A stretch of 35,183 nt of DNA from CAZOKO01 sp964580455 (GCA_964580455.1 CAZOKO010000016.1:1-35183); one strand, 5' to 3'; shown: positions 1 to 8,628, counted from the first letter of the stretch. The notes: generated by a model not told the origin, from the letters alone. Translations and numbers: made by a program.

Positions 1-46
1 ATATGTGGGTCTTTCATCATAAAAACATATTAAGTAGGAGAGTACT

Positions 47-1381
47 ATGGCAAAACTCTACGATCTTATAGTAGTCGGTGCAGGCCCGGCAGGGCTCATG
101 GCTTCCAGGGTTGCAGCTGAAAATGGTCTTTCCGTAGCACTCCTTGAGAGGAAGAAAAATATTACCGCAATAAAGAGGTCATGTGCGACCATGTTTGCCA
201 TTGAAGATGATTATCTGTTTGGTGAACGGATGTATTTCAACTCTGAACAAAAAAGGTTTATTTTCCCCATAAACGGCTTTAACGTAACCTATGATGGTCC
301 ACACAAGAATTTTTATGGACAGATGCTCTACGCTCCCGATGGTAAAGAATTTATCGAGATAGGTGATTATGAAGAGAACTTAAAGAAAGGTGATGATGGA
401 CGCCTTTCTGTGGTCTATGACAAAGAAACACTCTTAAAAGGCATGCTCAAAGATGCTGAAGCGATGGGGGCTGAAATATTCTCCGGGACGAATGTTAACG
501 ATATTAAAAAGAACCATGAATCACTAACGGTAACCACGAGCAGTGGTGATACTTTTGAAGGAACCTTTGTGATTGCGTCAGATGGATTAAATTCCCGTAT
601 TGCCGATCTTTTGGAGATGAATAAGAAGAGAGTATTATACGGTACAGTCAAAACAATCTCCTACGCGGTAACCGGGGTGTCCCTACCCTCCCCTTTTACC
701 TATAAAATGACTAACATATTTGAAAAAAAATACGGTCTGCCCCTCACTTACGGCATCGTTCCTAAAGCTGTGGGGGACGACACATTCTGGTATTTTATTG
801 GCGGTCCGGCAGATGAGAGAATTAACTATGAAGAGGAACTTCACGCATTCATGAAAGAAGGCCCATTTTCCTCCTGGTTCAAAAAGGCTAAATTGGGTGA
901 AAGGCATAGCGCTGTCTTAAACTTCCTGTCTCCTGTCGAAGACCCTTATTGTGATAATGTCCTTGTTATCGGAGATGCAGCCTGGACAATAGAGGCAGAA
1001 ATTACTGGCGCCATCATGTGCGGCTGGAAAGCAGCCAATGCAGTTACATTAGCCTTTAGAGATAATAAATTAAATAGAGAAGGGGTTGAAATCTATCTCA
1101 CCTGGTGGAAGGAGTCATTTCTGCACTATGACTACCAGGGATATTTAAGAAGCCTTGCTATGCTTTATGTACTCAACGAAGATGACGTAAGCTTCGTGTA
1201 CAGCCTGCTGGACAAACCACTTCCCTGCACTCTTAACCCACATAAATTGCAGGAATTAATGAATACTGCCATATTTGATAAATTACCTACGATACAGGCT
1301 GAGCAGCCTGAAATACTTGAGAAATTTCAAAGGATTGCAACAGAACCCCTAGAAGAGTTGTTAAAAGCACTAAAAGGGTAA
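47..1381 (+). CDS. FAD-dependent oxidoreductase (geranylgeranyl-reductase-like)
   Basis: This is probably a cytosolic or membrane-peripheral flavoprotein of the PHBH/geranylgeranyl reductase superfamily. The N-terminus is a Rossmann fold with the dinucleotide motif GAGPAG at residues 11-16, followed by an acidic-ended second strand (VALLERK). A second FAD-contact motif, VLVIGDAA, lies near residue 310 and is followed by the EITGAIMCGW helix usual in this superfamily. An AGGAG ribosome site ends six bases before the ATG, so the start is well supported. At 444 residues the length is normal for the family. The substrate cannot be read from the sequence: isoprenoid-chain reduction is one option, a hydroxylase or dehydrogenase another. 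It faces the small membrane protein at 1579-1923 convergently and its upstream neighbour lies outside the window. Confidence 0.85.
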   Translation: MAKLYDLIVVGAGPAGLMASRVAAENGLSVALLERKKNITAIKRSCATMFAIEDDYLFGERMYFNSEQKRFIFPINGFNVTYDGPHKNFYGQMLYAPDGKEFIEIGDYEENLKKGDDGRLSVVYDKETLLKGMLKDAEAMGAEIFSGTNVNDIKKNHESLTVTTSSGDTFEGTFVIASDGLNSRIADLLEMNKKRVLYGTVKTISYAVTGVSLPSPFTYKMTNIFEKKYGLPLTYGIVPKAVGDDTFWYFIGGPADERINYEEELHAFMKEGPFSSWFKKAKLGERHSAVLNFLSPVEDPYCDNVLVIGDAAWTIEAEITGAIMCGWKAANAVTLAFRDNKLNREGVEIYLTWWKESFLHYDYQGYLRSLAMLYVLNEDDVSFVYSLLDKPLPCTLNPHKLQELMNTAIFDKLPTIQAEQPEILEKFQRIATEPLEELLKALKG

Positions 1382-1503
1382 TGCTCTGGAATCAACCTCT
1401 CTTTGATGCATAAAATTCTTATATTCTTTTTTAGCATTCCAGTCTTTACTTCCCCTGGTCAACTGTGAATGTCTCCTGTAAATTCATCCTGTGAAGGGAT
1501 TCC

Positions 1504-1559
1504 ATCTTCCGAAAGAGTTCGGGTTTCTCTTTTCGGATATGTTTTTCAAGACGGAAGAT
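1504..1559. other. Overlapping hairpins between convergent genes, possible terminator
   Basis: The 197-base gap between two convergent genes holds an 8-bp inverted repeat, ATCTTCCG at 1504-1511 and CGGAAGAT at 1552-1559. Nested in it is CCGAAAGAG (1509-1517) facing CTCTTTTCGG (1527-1536). The two stems share three bases, so they cannot both form fully. There is no clean U tract, so a terminator role for both genes is only a guess from position. Confidence 0.3.
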
Positions 1560-1578
1560 AGCAAGAAGGGTGATTTGA

Positions 1579-1923
1579 TTAATCTATAAGCAAGTGGGAA
1601 AGGGCTCCGCAGAGCCAGTAGATAGATGCTCCGTAAAGAAGATATTCTCCTTTAATCCTGTAATTCATTTTATTCATCATATAAGCAGTGTATAAAGTAA
1701 TCGCTATCACCAGCGTTTTAGTAATCAACAAACCTGGTAATGGTCCCAGGTGTCTTACTATCTCTCTTAAAACAGGATTTCCCTCAATTTCAACTCCATA
1801 CTTTGATATACTCTCCAGAGTTAAAACAGTATCCTCTATACCACTTTCTATCAGTAGGATAGCGGAAATTCTGAAACCTTTTATTTTATTTATGTAATTC
1901 CTTAATCTATCCAACCAGGTCAT
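1579..1923 (-). CDS. Small membrane protein, DUF5658-like
   Basis: A 114-residue hydrophobic protein. Residues 20-50 carry a pattern recalling DUF5658: an acidic residue in the first helix (ESGIEDTVLTLE), then a short loop ending GVEIEGNP at 43-50. Two further membrane segments lie at about 62-83 and 95-113. No catalytic motif is visible and the function is unknown. The ATG has only a weak upstream AAGAA. It is the only minus-strand gene here, convergent with the FAD enzyme, and has a long AT-rich upstream region with possible operator-like repeats. The DUF assignment is from memory of the pattern. Confidence 0.65.
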   Translation of the reverse strand: MTWLDRLRNYINKIKGFRISAILLIESGIEDTVLTLESISKYGVEIEGNPVLREIVRHLGPLPGLLITKTLVIAITLYTAYMMNKMNYRIKGEYLLYGASIYWLCGALSHLLID

Positions 1924-2104
1924 CGTTCTTGCAGTTCAACTATTTTTAGTGTATTTTATTCATATTAACTATTCCTCCCATATCAGCAATTTGAATACCA
2001 TTTTTAAATTAAACAATATAATTTATCACTTATCTTCATAACTACTCGTAATTAAAGAACATAATTCATCTGACATGAAAAGAATACAAAAAATGCTAAT
2101 ACTA

Positions 2105-2147
2105 ATAAACCGTTATAACAGTTCCATTAAGTGCATAAACCGTTATA
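2105..2147. repeat. Direct repeat of ATAAACCGTTATA, 30-bp spacing
   Basis: ATAAACCGTTATA occurs exactly at 2105-2117 and 2135-2147. The 30-bp start-to-start distance is close to three helical turns, so both copies would lie on the same face of the DNA. They sit about 180-225 bases upstream of the minus-strand gene starting at 1923. They may be operator sites or chance in AT-rich DNA. Confidence 0.5.
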
Positions 2148-2275
2148 TATCGCAAAGTAGTATAAATAACAATATATTATTAATGTACAATATGGTACAT
2201 TATTCCATATAATAGCAATAACCATGGAGTTCACGAAATAACACGAAGAAAGATTATTTTTATAGAACTTTTACC

Positions 2276-2304
2276 TTGACATTACCCATTACCCTTTATA
2301 TTTT
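2276..2304 (+). promoter_or_regulatory. Sigma70-like promoter candidate
   Basis: A consensus -35 box TTGACA (2276-2281) is followed after 17 bases by TATTTT (2299-2304, 4 of 6 to TATAAT). The nearest plus-strand gene starts only at 2770, so a transcript from here would have a leader of about 460 bases or be a non-coding RNA. Confidence 0.35.
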
Positions 2305-2350
2305 GATATACTAATGCTCAACGTTCTTAAACCCAAATAATGCATTTAAA

Positions 2351-2538
2351 ACCACAGAGAACGCAGAGGTTAATTTAGCAAAAATAAAAACATATTGAAA
2401 TTCATTCTTTTATCTCTATTTTTTAAATTTGAGGGGGTTTCTGGCTAAAAGTTTTTTATTAAAATGTACACAGAGATTTACTATAAAAAAGGTGTAATTC
2501 ATTGATTTGAGAAGGAATTTCTCAGTGTACTCTGTGGT
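2351..2538. repeat. Inverted pair of ACCACAGAG-type repeats
   Basis: ACCACAGAGAACGCAGAG at 2351-2368 is matched in reverse orientation by 2521-2538, whose complement is ACCACAGAGTACACTGAG (15 of 18 identical). The arms are about 150 bases apart. Related copies lie at 2230, 22495, 29827 and 31972. Confidence 0.55.
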
Positions 2539-2604
2539 GAATTGCAAAATCTGGGTTAAAAGAAGCACAACTAGTAATTGCTTAAAATCCTGTAGATTTC
2601 AGGC

Positions 2605-2681
2605 AATCCAGAGGACTCTTTCTGGATTCCTACTGGAGTTTATCCCGTACTTGATGCGGGGCAGGAATGACAGTTTTTTTT
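2605..2681. repeat. REP-like hairpin block
   Basis: A perfect 8-bp stem AATCCAGA (2605-2612) / TCTGGATT (2621-2628) overlaps an element running from CTGGATTCC (2622-2630) to CAGGAATGACAG (2662-2673). These are the ends seen in the common TGTCATTCC...GGAATCCAG repeats. Inside is a second stem, CCCGTA (2644-2649) with TGCGGG (2655-2660). Eight T residues follow at 2674-2681. It could also end transcription coming from the left. Confidence 0.55.
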
Positions 2682-2769
2682 ATGCTTTGCAATCTGCATT
2701 TTTCATCGTCTGTTCAGAATTACGCAGATTTTTGAACAGATACCACAATTATAAACTGAAAGGGGTTTT

Positions 2770-3564
2770 ATGAAATATGGCGCTATGAATCTTCCGACAA
2801 AGCCGATTGTGGATGAGATAGAGACATTGGGGAAGCTGGGATTTGATTACATTGAACTCACTATCGATGCCCCCGAAGCCACACCAGAAAAAATCCAAAA
2901 AAACATAGACAGAATAAAAGAGGTTCTCTCTACCCACCAATTAGAAGTTATGGGACATCTCCCTACTTTCATAAGTATTGCTGATTTATATGAGAGCATA
3001 AGAAAGGCTTCTATTGATGAGAATTTCAAGGCACTTGAGGCAGGTGCAGAACTGGGCATAAAGAAGTTTGTCATACATCCGGGTGCTATTCGAGGCATAG
3101 GAAAACAGGTAAAGGATAAAGCAAACAAATATGCAGAGGACAGTCTCTCCACCATATTTAAAAAAGCCAATGAATTAAATGTAACTCTTTGCATAGAAAA
3201 CATGTTCCCTGAAGTTCATGCTCCGACTGAACCCCATGAATTTGAGAAATTCTTCCAGAAATACCCCGAACTCAGGTTTACCCTCGACATTGCCCATGCC
3301 CATATAGGCACAAAGAAAAACAGGTCGCCCGAGTTCATCAGACGATATGCCGATAAACTCTCTCATCTTCACATCAGTGATAATTATGGTAGAGATGATA
3401 GTCATCTTCCTGTTGGTGCAGGTATGATCTTCTTCTGGAGAATATTCAAAGAAATTAAAATGACTGGTTATGATGAAACCATGACACTTGAGGTATTTTC
3501 CCGAGACAGAGATTATTTAAAGATAAGCAGGGACAAAATAGCGCAAATGTGGGAAAATGCGTGA
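2770..3564 (+). CDS. Sugar phosphate isomerase/epimerase-like TIM barrel
   Basis: A 264-residue protein of the xylose-isomerase-like / AP-endonuclease-2 TIM-barrel superfamily, full length for the group. Likely divalent-metal ligands sit at the strand ends: E143 (CIEN), D173 and H176 (TLDIAHAH), H201 (HLHISDN), H212 (SHLPVG) and E241 (TLEVF). H63 and H103 (VIHPG) also fit the pattern. These show it is probably an active metal-dependent enzyme, but the substrate of such proteins cannot be told from motifs. An AAAGGGG stretch lies just before the ATG. It is a single gene with repeat-rich DNA on both sides. An endonuclease IV role is less likely because the second half lacks that family's fuller set of ligands. 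Confidence 0.85.
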   Translation: MKYGAMNLPTKPIVDEIETLGKLGFDYIELTIDAPEATPEKIQKNIDRIKEVLSTHQLEVMGHLPTFISIADLYESIRKASIDENFKALEAGAELGIKKFVIHPGAIRGIGKQVKDKANKYAEDSLSTIFKKANELNVTLCIENMFPEVHAPTEPHEFEKFFQKYPELRFTLDIAHAHIGTKKNRSPEFIRRYADKLSHLHISDNYGRDDSHLPVGAGMIFFWRIFKEIKMTGYDETMTLEVFSRDRDYLKISRDKIAQMWENA

Positions 3565-3763
3565 TGTTTATGAATTGTGAGATTGAGTAATTCAGAAATT
3601 GCTATTTCAGAAAGTTAGTAAATTCTTCAATTCCTGAATCCCTAAGTTTCTGATAATTTGTTTCTTATTTATTTCGGATGAGGTGTTCCTTGAGTGAAAT
3701 ACTCTCTAAAACAGGAATTGTGGTAAAGTTCTCACAAAACGAAACCCATTAAAGGAGAGCTTT
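3565..3763. repeat. Intergenic spacer with AATTCCTGAATCCC-type repeat
   Basis: The spacer contains AGTAAATTC (3617-3625), an 8-base insertion, then CTGAATCCC (3634-3642). The reverse complement of 18573-18587 (AGTAAATTCCTGAATCC, extended by C) has the same two blocks fused, so the two spacers share a repeat family. No terminator hairpin is obvious. Confidence 0.4.
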
Positions 3764-5260
3764 ATGATAATCATAAACCGCTTTGTTTTATTTTCTATTT
3801 GCTTTCTCATTATCTTTACCCTCCCTCCTTCTCAACTGGCAGGAGCTTTCGAAACAGTTGATCTACCGGTAGAAAGATATGTCCTTTTGCCCGGGAAACA
3901 TCTCGCCAACATTTTGCGTGATAAATATAACATACCTGATCATCTCATATTTAATGAGTATCTCAATCTCATAAAAGAGATTAATCCTGATGTTAAGGAT
4001 CTCAACAACATCGAAGATAATAAGATACTTCTTATCCCCCTCAACCTCCCCCCTAAAAACAAGAAATATAGAATACTCATCAAGGAATCAGGAGAAATCG
4101 TTAGAGACACACCAGAAATCAAAGTGCAAAAAAAGCTACCGACTCCCGCTATTTCAAAACCTGAAAAGAAATTAACCGTAGAAAATGTAAACCTTAATAG
4201 AATTCTAAAATATGGACTGACTCCCCTTATAGATGAATCTGGTGGAACTTTACAGCTTGAGGGAACTCACGATTTCCCGGATTTTGAAGGGAGTCAATTG
4301 TCACTCGACACTGCTGCTTACCCTATAATCAAATTTGAAAATAATGCTACTATCATTGTAGATTACCAAAGCCGTCTGCCTGTTGAGATAAAAGAGGTTA
4401 TTCAATCAAATTGGGATAATTATAAGATTTTTCCTTCAGGGAAGGGTCAGGAACTGGAATCAGTACTGGATCAGCTCATAAAAGAGATGAGTTTTTACAA
4501 AGTAGTTAAACAGGGTGAGCCTTTGATTAGAGGACATGACGTACTTGTAAAAACGATGGGGGACTGGCTGGTATATCCTGATATTTCAACGAATAAGGTG
4601 CTTGTTATCAATGTAATTCATACACCAGAGCAGAAAGCACTTACACCAATCAGGAACTATCTGGAAGGACTTGCGGTAAAGCTGGTTGATATTGATATTT
4701 TTGAAGAAAGCGAAGAAGATATTCTCTCAACTGGACAAGACTCAGAAGAAGTTACTGCTTCACCAGAGATTTCAAAGATCGACTTCACTGATAAGCTGGC
4801 TTTTATTGATACCCTTCTGGAACTGGCTGGACAAGACTGCTCACAAAATATGCCAATTTCAGTTTATAGCAGAGAAAATTCCGGTTTGGCTTTGAATGTA
4901 ACAATAGATAGAACCTTCGTTAAAAATGGGAAGAAACACCTCATCTATTTGAAAAATAAATCTCCAAAACTACTGGGCATACTAAAAAAACAGGGGTTCC
5001 CACTTTTGAAGCTTACAGCCGATCAGGACTCAGTAACTACTATTAAAAAACTCTTTGATTTTTTAAAGGTAAGTTATCAATCTCCCATTATTAGTTTTTC
5101 TGCATCCAAGTCTGACAAAGAAAGTAATATATGGATTAACATCCCAGGGCTTTTCTTTGAAACTGAGGGGGAAAAGTTTCTTCTAACCCACATCAGACTA
5201 CATCCAGCTCTCATCAGTTTTTTAGAAGAAAAAGGTGTACAGCCTACAATCTATGAATAG
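3764..5260 (+). CDS. Exported LysM-like protein of unknown function
   Basis: A 498-residue protein with an N-terminal hydrophobic signal segment (about residues 5-27). A LysM-like unit follows: VERYVLLPGKHLANILRDKY at 36-55, then INPDVKDLNNIEDNKILLIPLN at about 70-92, with the usual Np..d...I..g..l.IP pattern. This suggests binding to peptidoglycan or another glycan outside the inner membrane. The remaining 400 residues match no family I recognise. They are mixed alpha/beta with an apparent pair of related halves (EVIQSNWDNYKIFPS near 210 and the IDTLLELAGQ segment near 350). The start is supported by AAAGGAGAG seven to thirteen bases upstream. It lies between an isomerase-like gene and the deoxyhypusine-synthase-like gene with no tight coupling to either. 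Confidence 0.7.
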   Translation: MIIINRFVLFSICFLIIFTLPPSQLAGAFETVDLPVERYVLLPGKHLANILRDKYNIPDHLIFNEYLNLIKEINPDVKDLNNIEDNKILLIPLNLPPKNKKYRILIKESGEIVRDTPEIKVQKKLPTPAISKPEKKLTVENVNLNRILKYGLTPLIDESGGTLQLEGTHDFPDFEGSQLSLDTAAYPIIKFENNATIIVDYQSRLPVEIKEVIQSNWDNYKIFPSGKGQELESVLDQLIKEMSFYKVVKQGEPLIRGHDVLVKTMGDWLVYPDISTNKVLVINVIHTPEQKALTPIRNYLEGLAVKLVDIDIFEESEEDILSTGQDSEEVTASPEISKIDFTDKLAFIDTLLELAGQDCSQNMPISVYSRENSGLALNVTIDRTFVKNGKKHLIYLKNKSPKLLGILKKQGFPLLKLTADQDSVTTIKKLFDFLKVSYQSPIISFSASKSDKESNIWINIPGLFFETEGEKFLLTHIRLHPALISFLEEKGVQPTIYE

Positions 5261-5322
5261 GGGAAGGGATAAAACGATTTTGGAATTCGGATTGCGTATT
5301 TTGGATTGCGTTCCTTCGCCTG

Positions 5323-5414
5323 CCCCGTTAGAAAGATTATGGGGAGCTTATATACAACGCTCTTTAACTAAATTGTTTCAAACATATTTATACCCTTTTA
5401 ATAGTCTAACGGGG
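5323..5414. repeat. CCCCGTTAGA inverted-repeat element
   Basis: CCCCGTTAGA at 5323-5332 has its perfect reverse complement TCTAACGGGG at 5405-5414, bounding a 92-base unit with a 72-base AT-rich interior. It ends 19 bases before the start of the next gene. A compact version with a 7-base loop occurs at 22508-22536, so this is a repeat family and not a one-off palindrome. A weak promoter-like pair, TTGTTT (5373) and TTTAAT (5397), lies inside. Confidence 0.6.
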
Positions 5415-5433
5415 TAAACTTCGTGTTTAAATT

Positions 5434-6525
5434 ATGACAGATCGGGAAAAATTATTAAGTGGGGAAATTATTAATCCCCAAACCATAAGTGAAAACATAT
5501 CACTGGTTGAACTGTTAGACAGAACGTTTCTTTCTTATAATGCGGGTCGCTTAAGAGAGGCCTGTCAGATTTATACCCGTAAGATATTACAGGGAAACGT
5601 AACCATCGGCATATCACTGGCTGGAGCCCTTACCCCCGCTGGCTTAGGCAACTCCTGTCTGGTTCCCCTTATGGAAAAAGGATTTATAGACTGGATAGTA
5701 GCAACTGGTGCAAACTTATATCATGATATCCATTTCGCACTCGGATTAAAACTTAATCAGGGGAAACCTTATTTTGACGATGCCTTTCTCAAACAGGAGG
5801 GAGTGGTAAGAATCTATGATATAGTCTTTGATTACCAGGTGCTTTCAAAGACAGATGACTTTTTGAAAAACGTTTTTTCTAATGAAGATTTTCAAAAGGA
5901 TATGGGCACAGCAGAAGTTCACTATCTGCTAGGGAAATATTTAAACCAGGAAGAGGAGGAACGAGAAACAAAGGGCAGAAGTATTCTGGCATCTGCCTAT
6001 CGCCTGGCAATCCCTGTTTATTCCCCTTCACCTGGTGACAGCTCCATCGGAATGAATGTTGCGGCTTTAGCACTAAAAGGGAATAGATTAAAATTCGATG
6101 TCAACCTGGATGTAAACGAGACTGCCGCTATTGTTTACAATGCCAAGCAGGATGGAGGAAAAAGCGGTGTAATCATTATAGGTGGAGGATCACCTAAAAA
6201 CTTCCTTCTGCAGACAGAACCACAGATACAGGAAGTTCTTGGACTCAGCGAAACAGGTCACGATTACTTTATTCAAATAACTGACGCACGACCTGATACA
6301 GGGGGGCTTTCTGGTGCTACCCCCAGTGAGGCAATCAGCTGGGGGAAAGTCAATCCCGAAGGATTACCTGATACAGTAGTTGCTTATCTTGATTCTACCA
6401 TTGCCCTTCCCATTATTACCGCCTATTCACTTAATAAAAGCACCACAAGGGAACAGAAAAGGCTCTACGAAAAAAGAGCCGGTTTGCTAGAAACTCTTAA
6501 GAAAGACTATCTTAAAACAGATTGA
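5434..6525 (+). CDS. Deoxyhypusine synthase family protein
   Basis: A 363-residue homologue of deoxyhypusine synthase, the NAD-dependent enzyme that transfers an aminobutyl group from spermidine to a lysine. The active-site block GATPSEAISWGKV places the catalytic lysine at K305, equal to the SWGK lysine of the human enzyme. NAD-binding features are also present: TGANLYHD at 91-98, SSIGMNVA at 203-210 and GGGSPKNF at 250-257. Bacteria lack eIF5A, and some bacterial members make homospermidine, so a polyamine-synthesis role is the likeliest reading. The substrate is not shown. No good ribosome site precedes the ATG, but no other in-frame start fits better. It appears to head an operon with the protease and dNTPase genes (56- and 10-base gaps). 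Confidence 0.88.
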   Translation: MTDREKLLSGEIINPQTISENISLVELLDRTFLSYNAGRLREACQIYTRKILQGNVTIGISLAGALTPAGLGNSCLVPLMEKGFIDWIVATGANLYHDIHFALGLKLNQGKPYFDDAFLKQEGVVRIYDIVFDYQVLSKTDDFLKNVFSNEDFQKDMGTAEVHYLLGKYLNQEEEERETKGRSILASAYRLAIPVYSPSPGDSSIGMNVAALALKGNRLKFDVNLDVNETAAIVYNAKQDGGKSGVIIIGGGSPKNFLLQTEPQIQEVLGLSETGHDYFIQITDARPDTGGLSGATPSEAISWGKVNPEGLPDTVVAYLDSTIALPIITAYSLNKSTTREQKRLYEKRAGLLETLKKDYLKTD

Positions 6526-6581
6526 TCTAACTTAGCTTAGTTTTGCTAAAGTTATAGATTTTTCGAGACATTTTTCAGCCT

Positions 6582-7475
6582 ATGAAGTATGGATGCACCA
6601 TTATTATTTTCCTTTTGACTCCTATCCATGTACTTTCTCAAGATTATCAGAAGATAAGCACACATTACTTTGATTTCTTTTTTGCTGATTATGACAGGAA
6701 GGTTGTTATGCTTCTGGCAAGTGAGTCCGATACGATTGCCGAAGAAGTTATGTCTGATTTAGGAGTGGAATCTAAAAAGAAGATTAAAGTTTATATTACG
6801 AAAGGGAGTGAATTCCAGAAGTTACAGCCGTACCGAAACGTTTTGCCCGACTGGGTTTTAGGGGTTGCATATCACAAATTATCTCTGATCATACTAAAAT
6901 CACCCGGTGCAGTCAGGAGAGGACGTTACGACCTTAAGCAAACGTTCATTCATGAACTGACTCATATTCTTTTGGCTTCAACTTTCAGAAGTGATGAGCA
7001 TATCCCGAGATGGCTCAACGAAGGTGTGGCAATGTATATATCTCGGGAATGGAGCTTTAACAGAATATCCACCATAACCCAGGCCGTCCTTACTGATTCT
7101 CTCTTACCGCTTTCTGAGATTACCCGCACTTTTCCCAGGAAGAGGAAAGATGTTGAACTGGCTTACTGCCAGAGCTTTTATCTCATATCATTCATGATTG
7201 CAAAATATGGGAGAGAAAAGTTCCAAAACTTTATTCAGTACTACAGTAAGGAAAGAATGCTAGAAGAGGCCTTACTTAAGATATATGGTATCAACCTGAA
7301 CCGATTAGAAAAAAGCTGGCACAGTTATCTAAAAATGAAATTCAGCTGGATTCCTATCATAACCAGCACAAGTACCCTTTGGTTTTTAATCACCTTGATT
7401 TTCCTGTGCGGTTATATTAGAAAAAAGCGTAAGGCAGGATTGACATTAAAAGAGTGGGAAGAAGAAGGACTCTGA
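6582..7475 (+). CDS. Exported peptidase-MA-like zinc metalloprotease
   Basis: A 297-residue gluzincin-type protein. A short N-terminal hydrophobic stretch (1-19) is a signal or anchor. The zinc motif HELTH lies at 124-128 and the third ligand is probably E147 in RWLNEGVAMY. A single C-terminal membrane helix (about 256-276) is followed by a basic tail (RKKRK), which places the catalytic domain on the outer face of the inner membrane. The architecture matches the 'peptidase MA family metallohydrolase' group, whose substrates are mostly unknown. It has no clear ribosome site and lies 56 bases after the deoxyhypusine-synthase-like gene and 10 before the dNTPase gene, so translation may be coupled. 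That neighbourhood does not explain its role. Confidence 0.85.
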   Translation: MKYGCTIIIFLLTPIHVLSQDYQKISTHYFDFFFADYDRKVVMLLASESDTIAEEVMSDLGVESKKKIKVYITKGSEFQKLQPYRNVLPDWVLGVAYHKLSLIILKSPGAVRRGRYDLKQTFIHELTHILLASTFRSDEHIPRWLNEGVAMYISREWSFNRISTITQAVLTDSLLPLSEITRTFPRKRKDVELAYCQSFYLISFMIAKYGREKFQNFIQYYSKERMLEEALLKIYGINLNRLEKSWHSYLKMKFSWIPIITSTSTLWFLITLIFLCGYIRKKRKAGLTLKEWEEEGL

Positions 7476-7485
7476 GGTACATTCT

Positions 7486-8628
7486 ATGAATTCACTGGAA
7501 AGACCTGATATGGCTCCCTATGCAGCTAAGAGTCATCTCTCAAAAGGAAGGAAATACAGAGAAGAGTTCAAAGATGATCGCCCTGCATTTGAACGGGACA
7601 GGGACCGTATCATTCATTCCTCTGCTTTCAGAAGACTTGAATACAAAACGCAGGTATTTGTTAACCATGAGGGGGATTACTTCCGCACCCGCTTGACTCA
7701 CTCTCTGGAGGTAGCTCAAATCGCCAAGGGCATAGCAAGAAGATTGAAACTGAACGAAGAACTGACCGAATCACTTGCCCTGGCTCATGATCTGGGACAC
7801 ACCCCCTTTGGTCATTCTGGAGAGAAAGCACTAAACAGGATGATGGAAAATATGGGTGGTTTCGAACACAATCTGCAGAGCCTAAGGGTAGTTGAAGTTC
7901 TGGAGGATAAGTATCCCGGATTTAAAGGGTTAAATTTAACATGGGAAACCAGGGAAGGTATCGCCAAACATTCTTCCAGCTGTGATAATCCAAGCTATGC
8001 TCACCTCGATGAGTATCACCCTGAAACTGTCCCAACCCTTGAGGCACAGATTATCAATCTTGCTGACGAGATCGCATACAATAACCACGATATTGATGAT
8101 GCCCTGGAGGCCGGGTTCACCTCCTTTGAGAAACTGAGAGGGGTTGAGCTTTTTGAAGAGATGATGAGTAGAGTGGGGGAAAAACACCCTGGAATTTCAG
8201 AGCATAAAAAGAAATATCAGACTATAAGCACCCTGATAGGTTATCTCATGAATGATGTAGTAAGCTATTCCTCGGAGAACATTAAACGGGAAAATGTTGA
8301 AATCTTCGAAGATGTTAAATCTGTAAACAAAATATTGATTTCCTACTCACCTCAGTTAGAGGAGCAATCAGCAAAACTCAAGGATTTTCTCCAGGAAAAT
8401 GTATATCAACACTATAAAGTAGAAAGAATGCGGGTTAAGGCAGAACGTTATGTTACTCTCCTTTTTACAACCTTTAAAGATAACCCCACTTTACTTCCTC
8501 AAAAATACAGAGAGCGGATTGAGAGTGAGCCGAAAGAGAGAGTGATATGTGATTACATTGCCGGTATGACAGACAGGTATGCCCTTGATGAATACAAAAA
8601 ACTTTTCGAGCCATACGAAAGGTTATAG
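7486..8628 (+). CDS. dgt: Deoxyguanosinetriphosphate triphosphohydrolase-like protein
   Basis: A 380-residue HD-domain enzyme that releases tripolyphosphate from dNTPs, acting in the cytosol on the nucleotide pool. The N-terminal block SSAFRRLEYKTQVFVNHEGDYFRTRLTHSLEV (45-76) is the family signature. Metal ligands are H72, the pair H101-D102 in LALAHDLGHTPFGHSGE, and the later aspartate in LADEIAYNNHDIDDAL. The length fits the shorter dGTPase-like (type 2) class more than the 500-residue E. coli Dgt. A GAGG site precedes the ATG. It is the last gene of the 5434-8628 group and converges on the DUF4388 gene. Nucleotide preference and any phage-defence role cannot be judged here. Confidence 0.93.
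   Translation: MNSLERPDMAPYAAKSHLSKGRKYREEFKDDRPAFERDRDRIIHSSAFRRLEYKTQVFVNHEGDYFRTRLTHSLEVAQIAKGIARRLKLNEELTESLALAHDLGHTPFGHSGEKALNRMMENMGGFEHNLQSLRVVEVLEDKYPGFKGLNLTWETREGIAKHSSSCDNPSYAHLDEYHPETVPTLEAQIINLADEIAYNNHDIDDALEAGFTSFEKLRGVELFEEMMSRVGEKHPGISEHKKKYQTISTLIGYLMNDVVSYSSENIKRENVEIFEDVKSVNKILISYSPQLEEQSAKLKDFLQENVYQHYKVERMRVKAERYVTLLFTTFKDNPTLLPQKYRERIESEPKERVICDYIAGMTDRYALDEYKKLFEPYERL

Larger units (their letters stand above)
1924..2769. other. Gene-free region with several degenerate repeats
   Basis: These 846 AT-rich bases contain no convincing gene. They hold a 13-bp direct repeat (2105-2147), an 8-bp inverted repeat (TAATGTAC 2181-2188 with GTACATTA 2195-2202) and a CACGAAG-type repeat remnant (2230-2252). 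They also hold a promoter-like sequence (2276-2304), an inverted pair of ACCACAGAG repeats (2351-2368 and 2521-2538) and a REP-like hairpin block ending in eight T residues (2605-2681). An open frame over 2507-2773 runs through these repeats and has no family features, so I do not call it. Confidence 0.7.

Noticed and set aside
2507..2773. 88-codon open frame upstream of the isomerase-like gene
   Set aside because: It is translated through REP-like and ACCACAGAG repeats, has no family features and overlaps the start of the real gene.
3564..3764. Possible tRNA or riboswitch in the spacer
   Set aside because: No cloverleaf, no GTTCGA-type T-loop and no recognised aptamer core; only repeat-like AT-rich sequence.
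7486..8628. dGTPase as part of a phage-defence island
   Set aside because: No other defence gene is nearby and the neighbours are ordinary chromosomal genes; a housekeeping role is enough.
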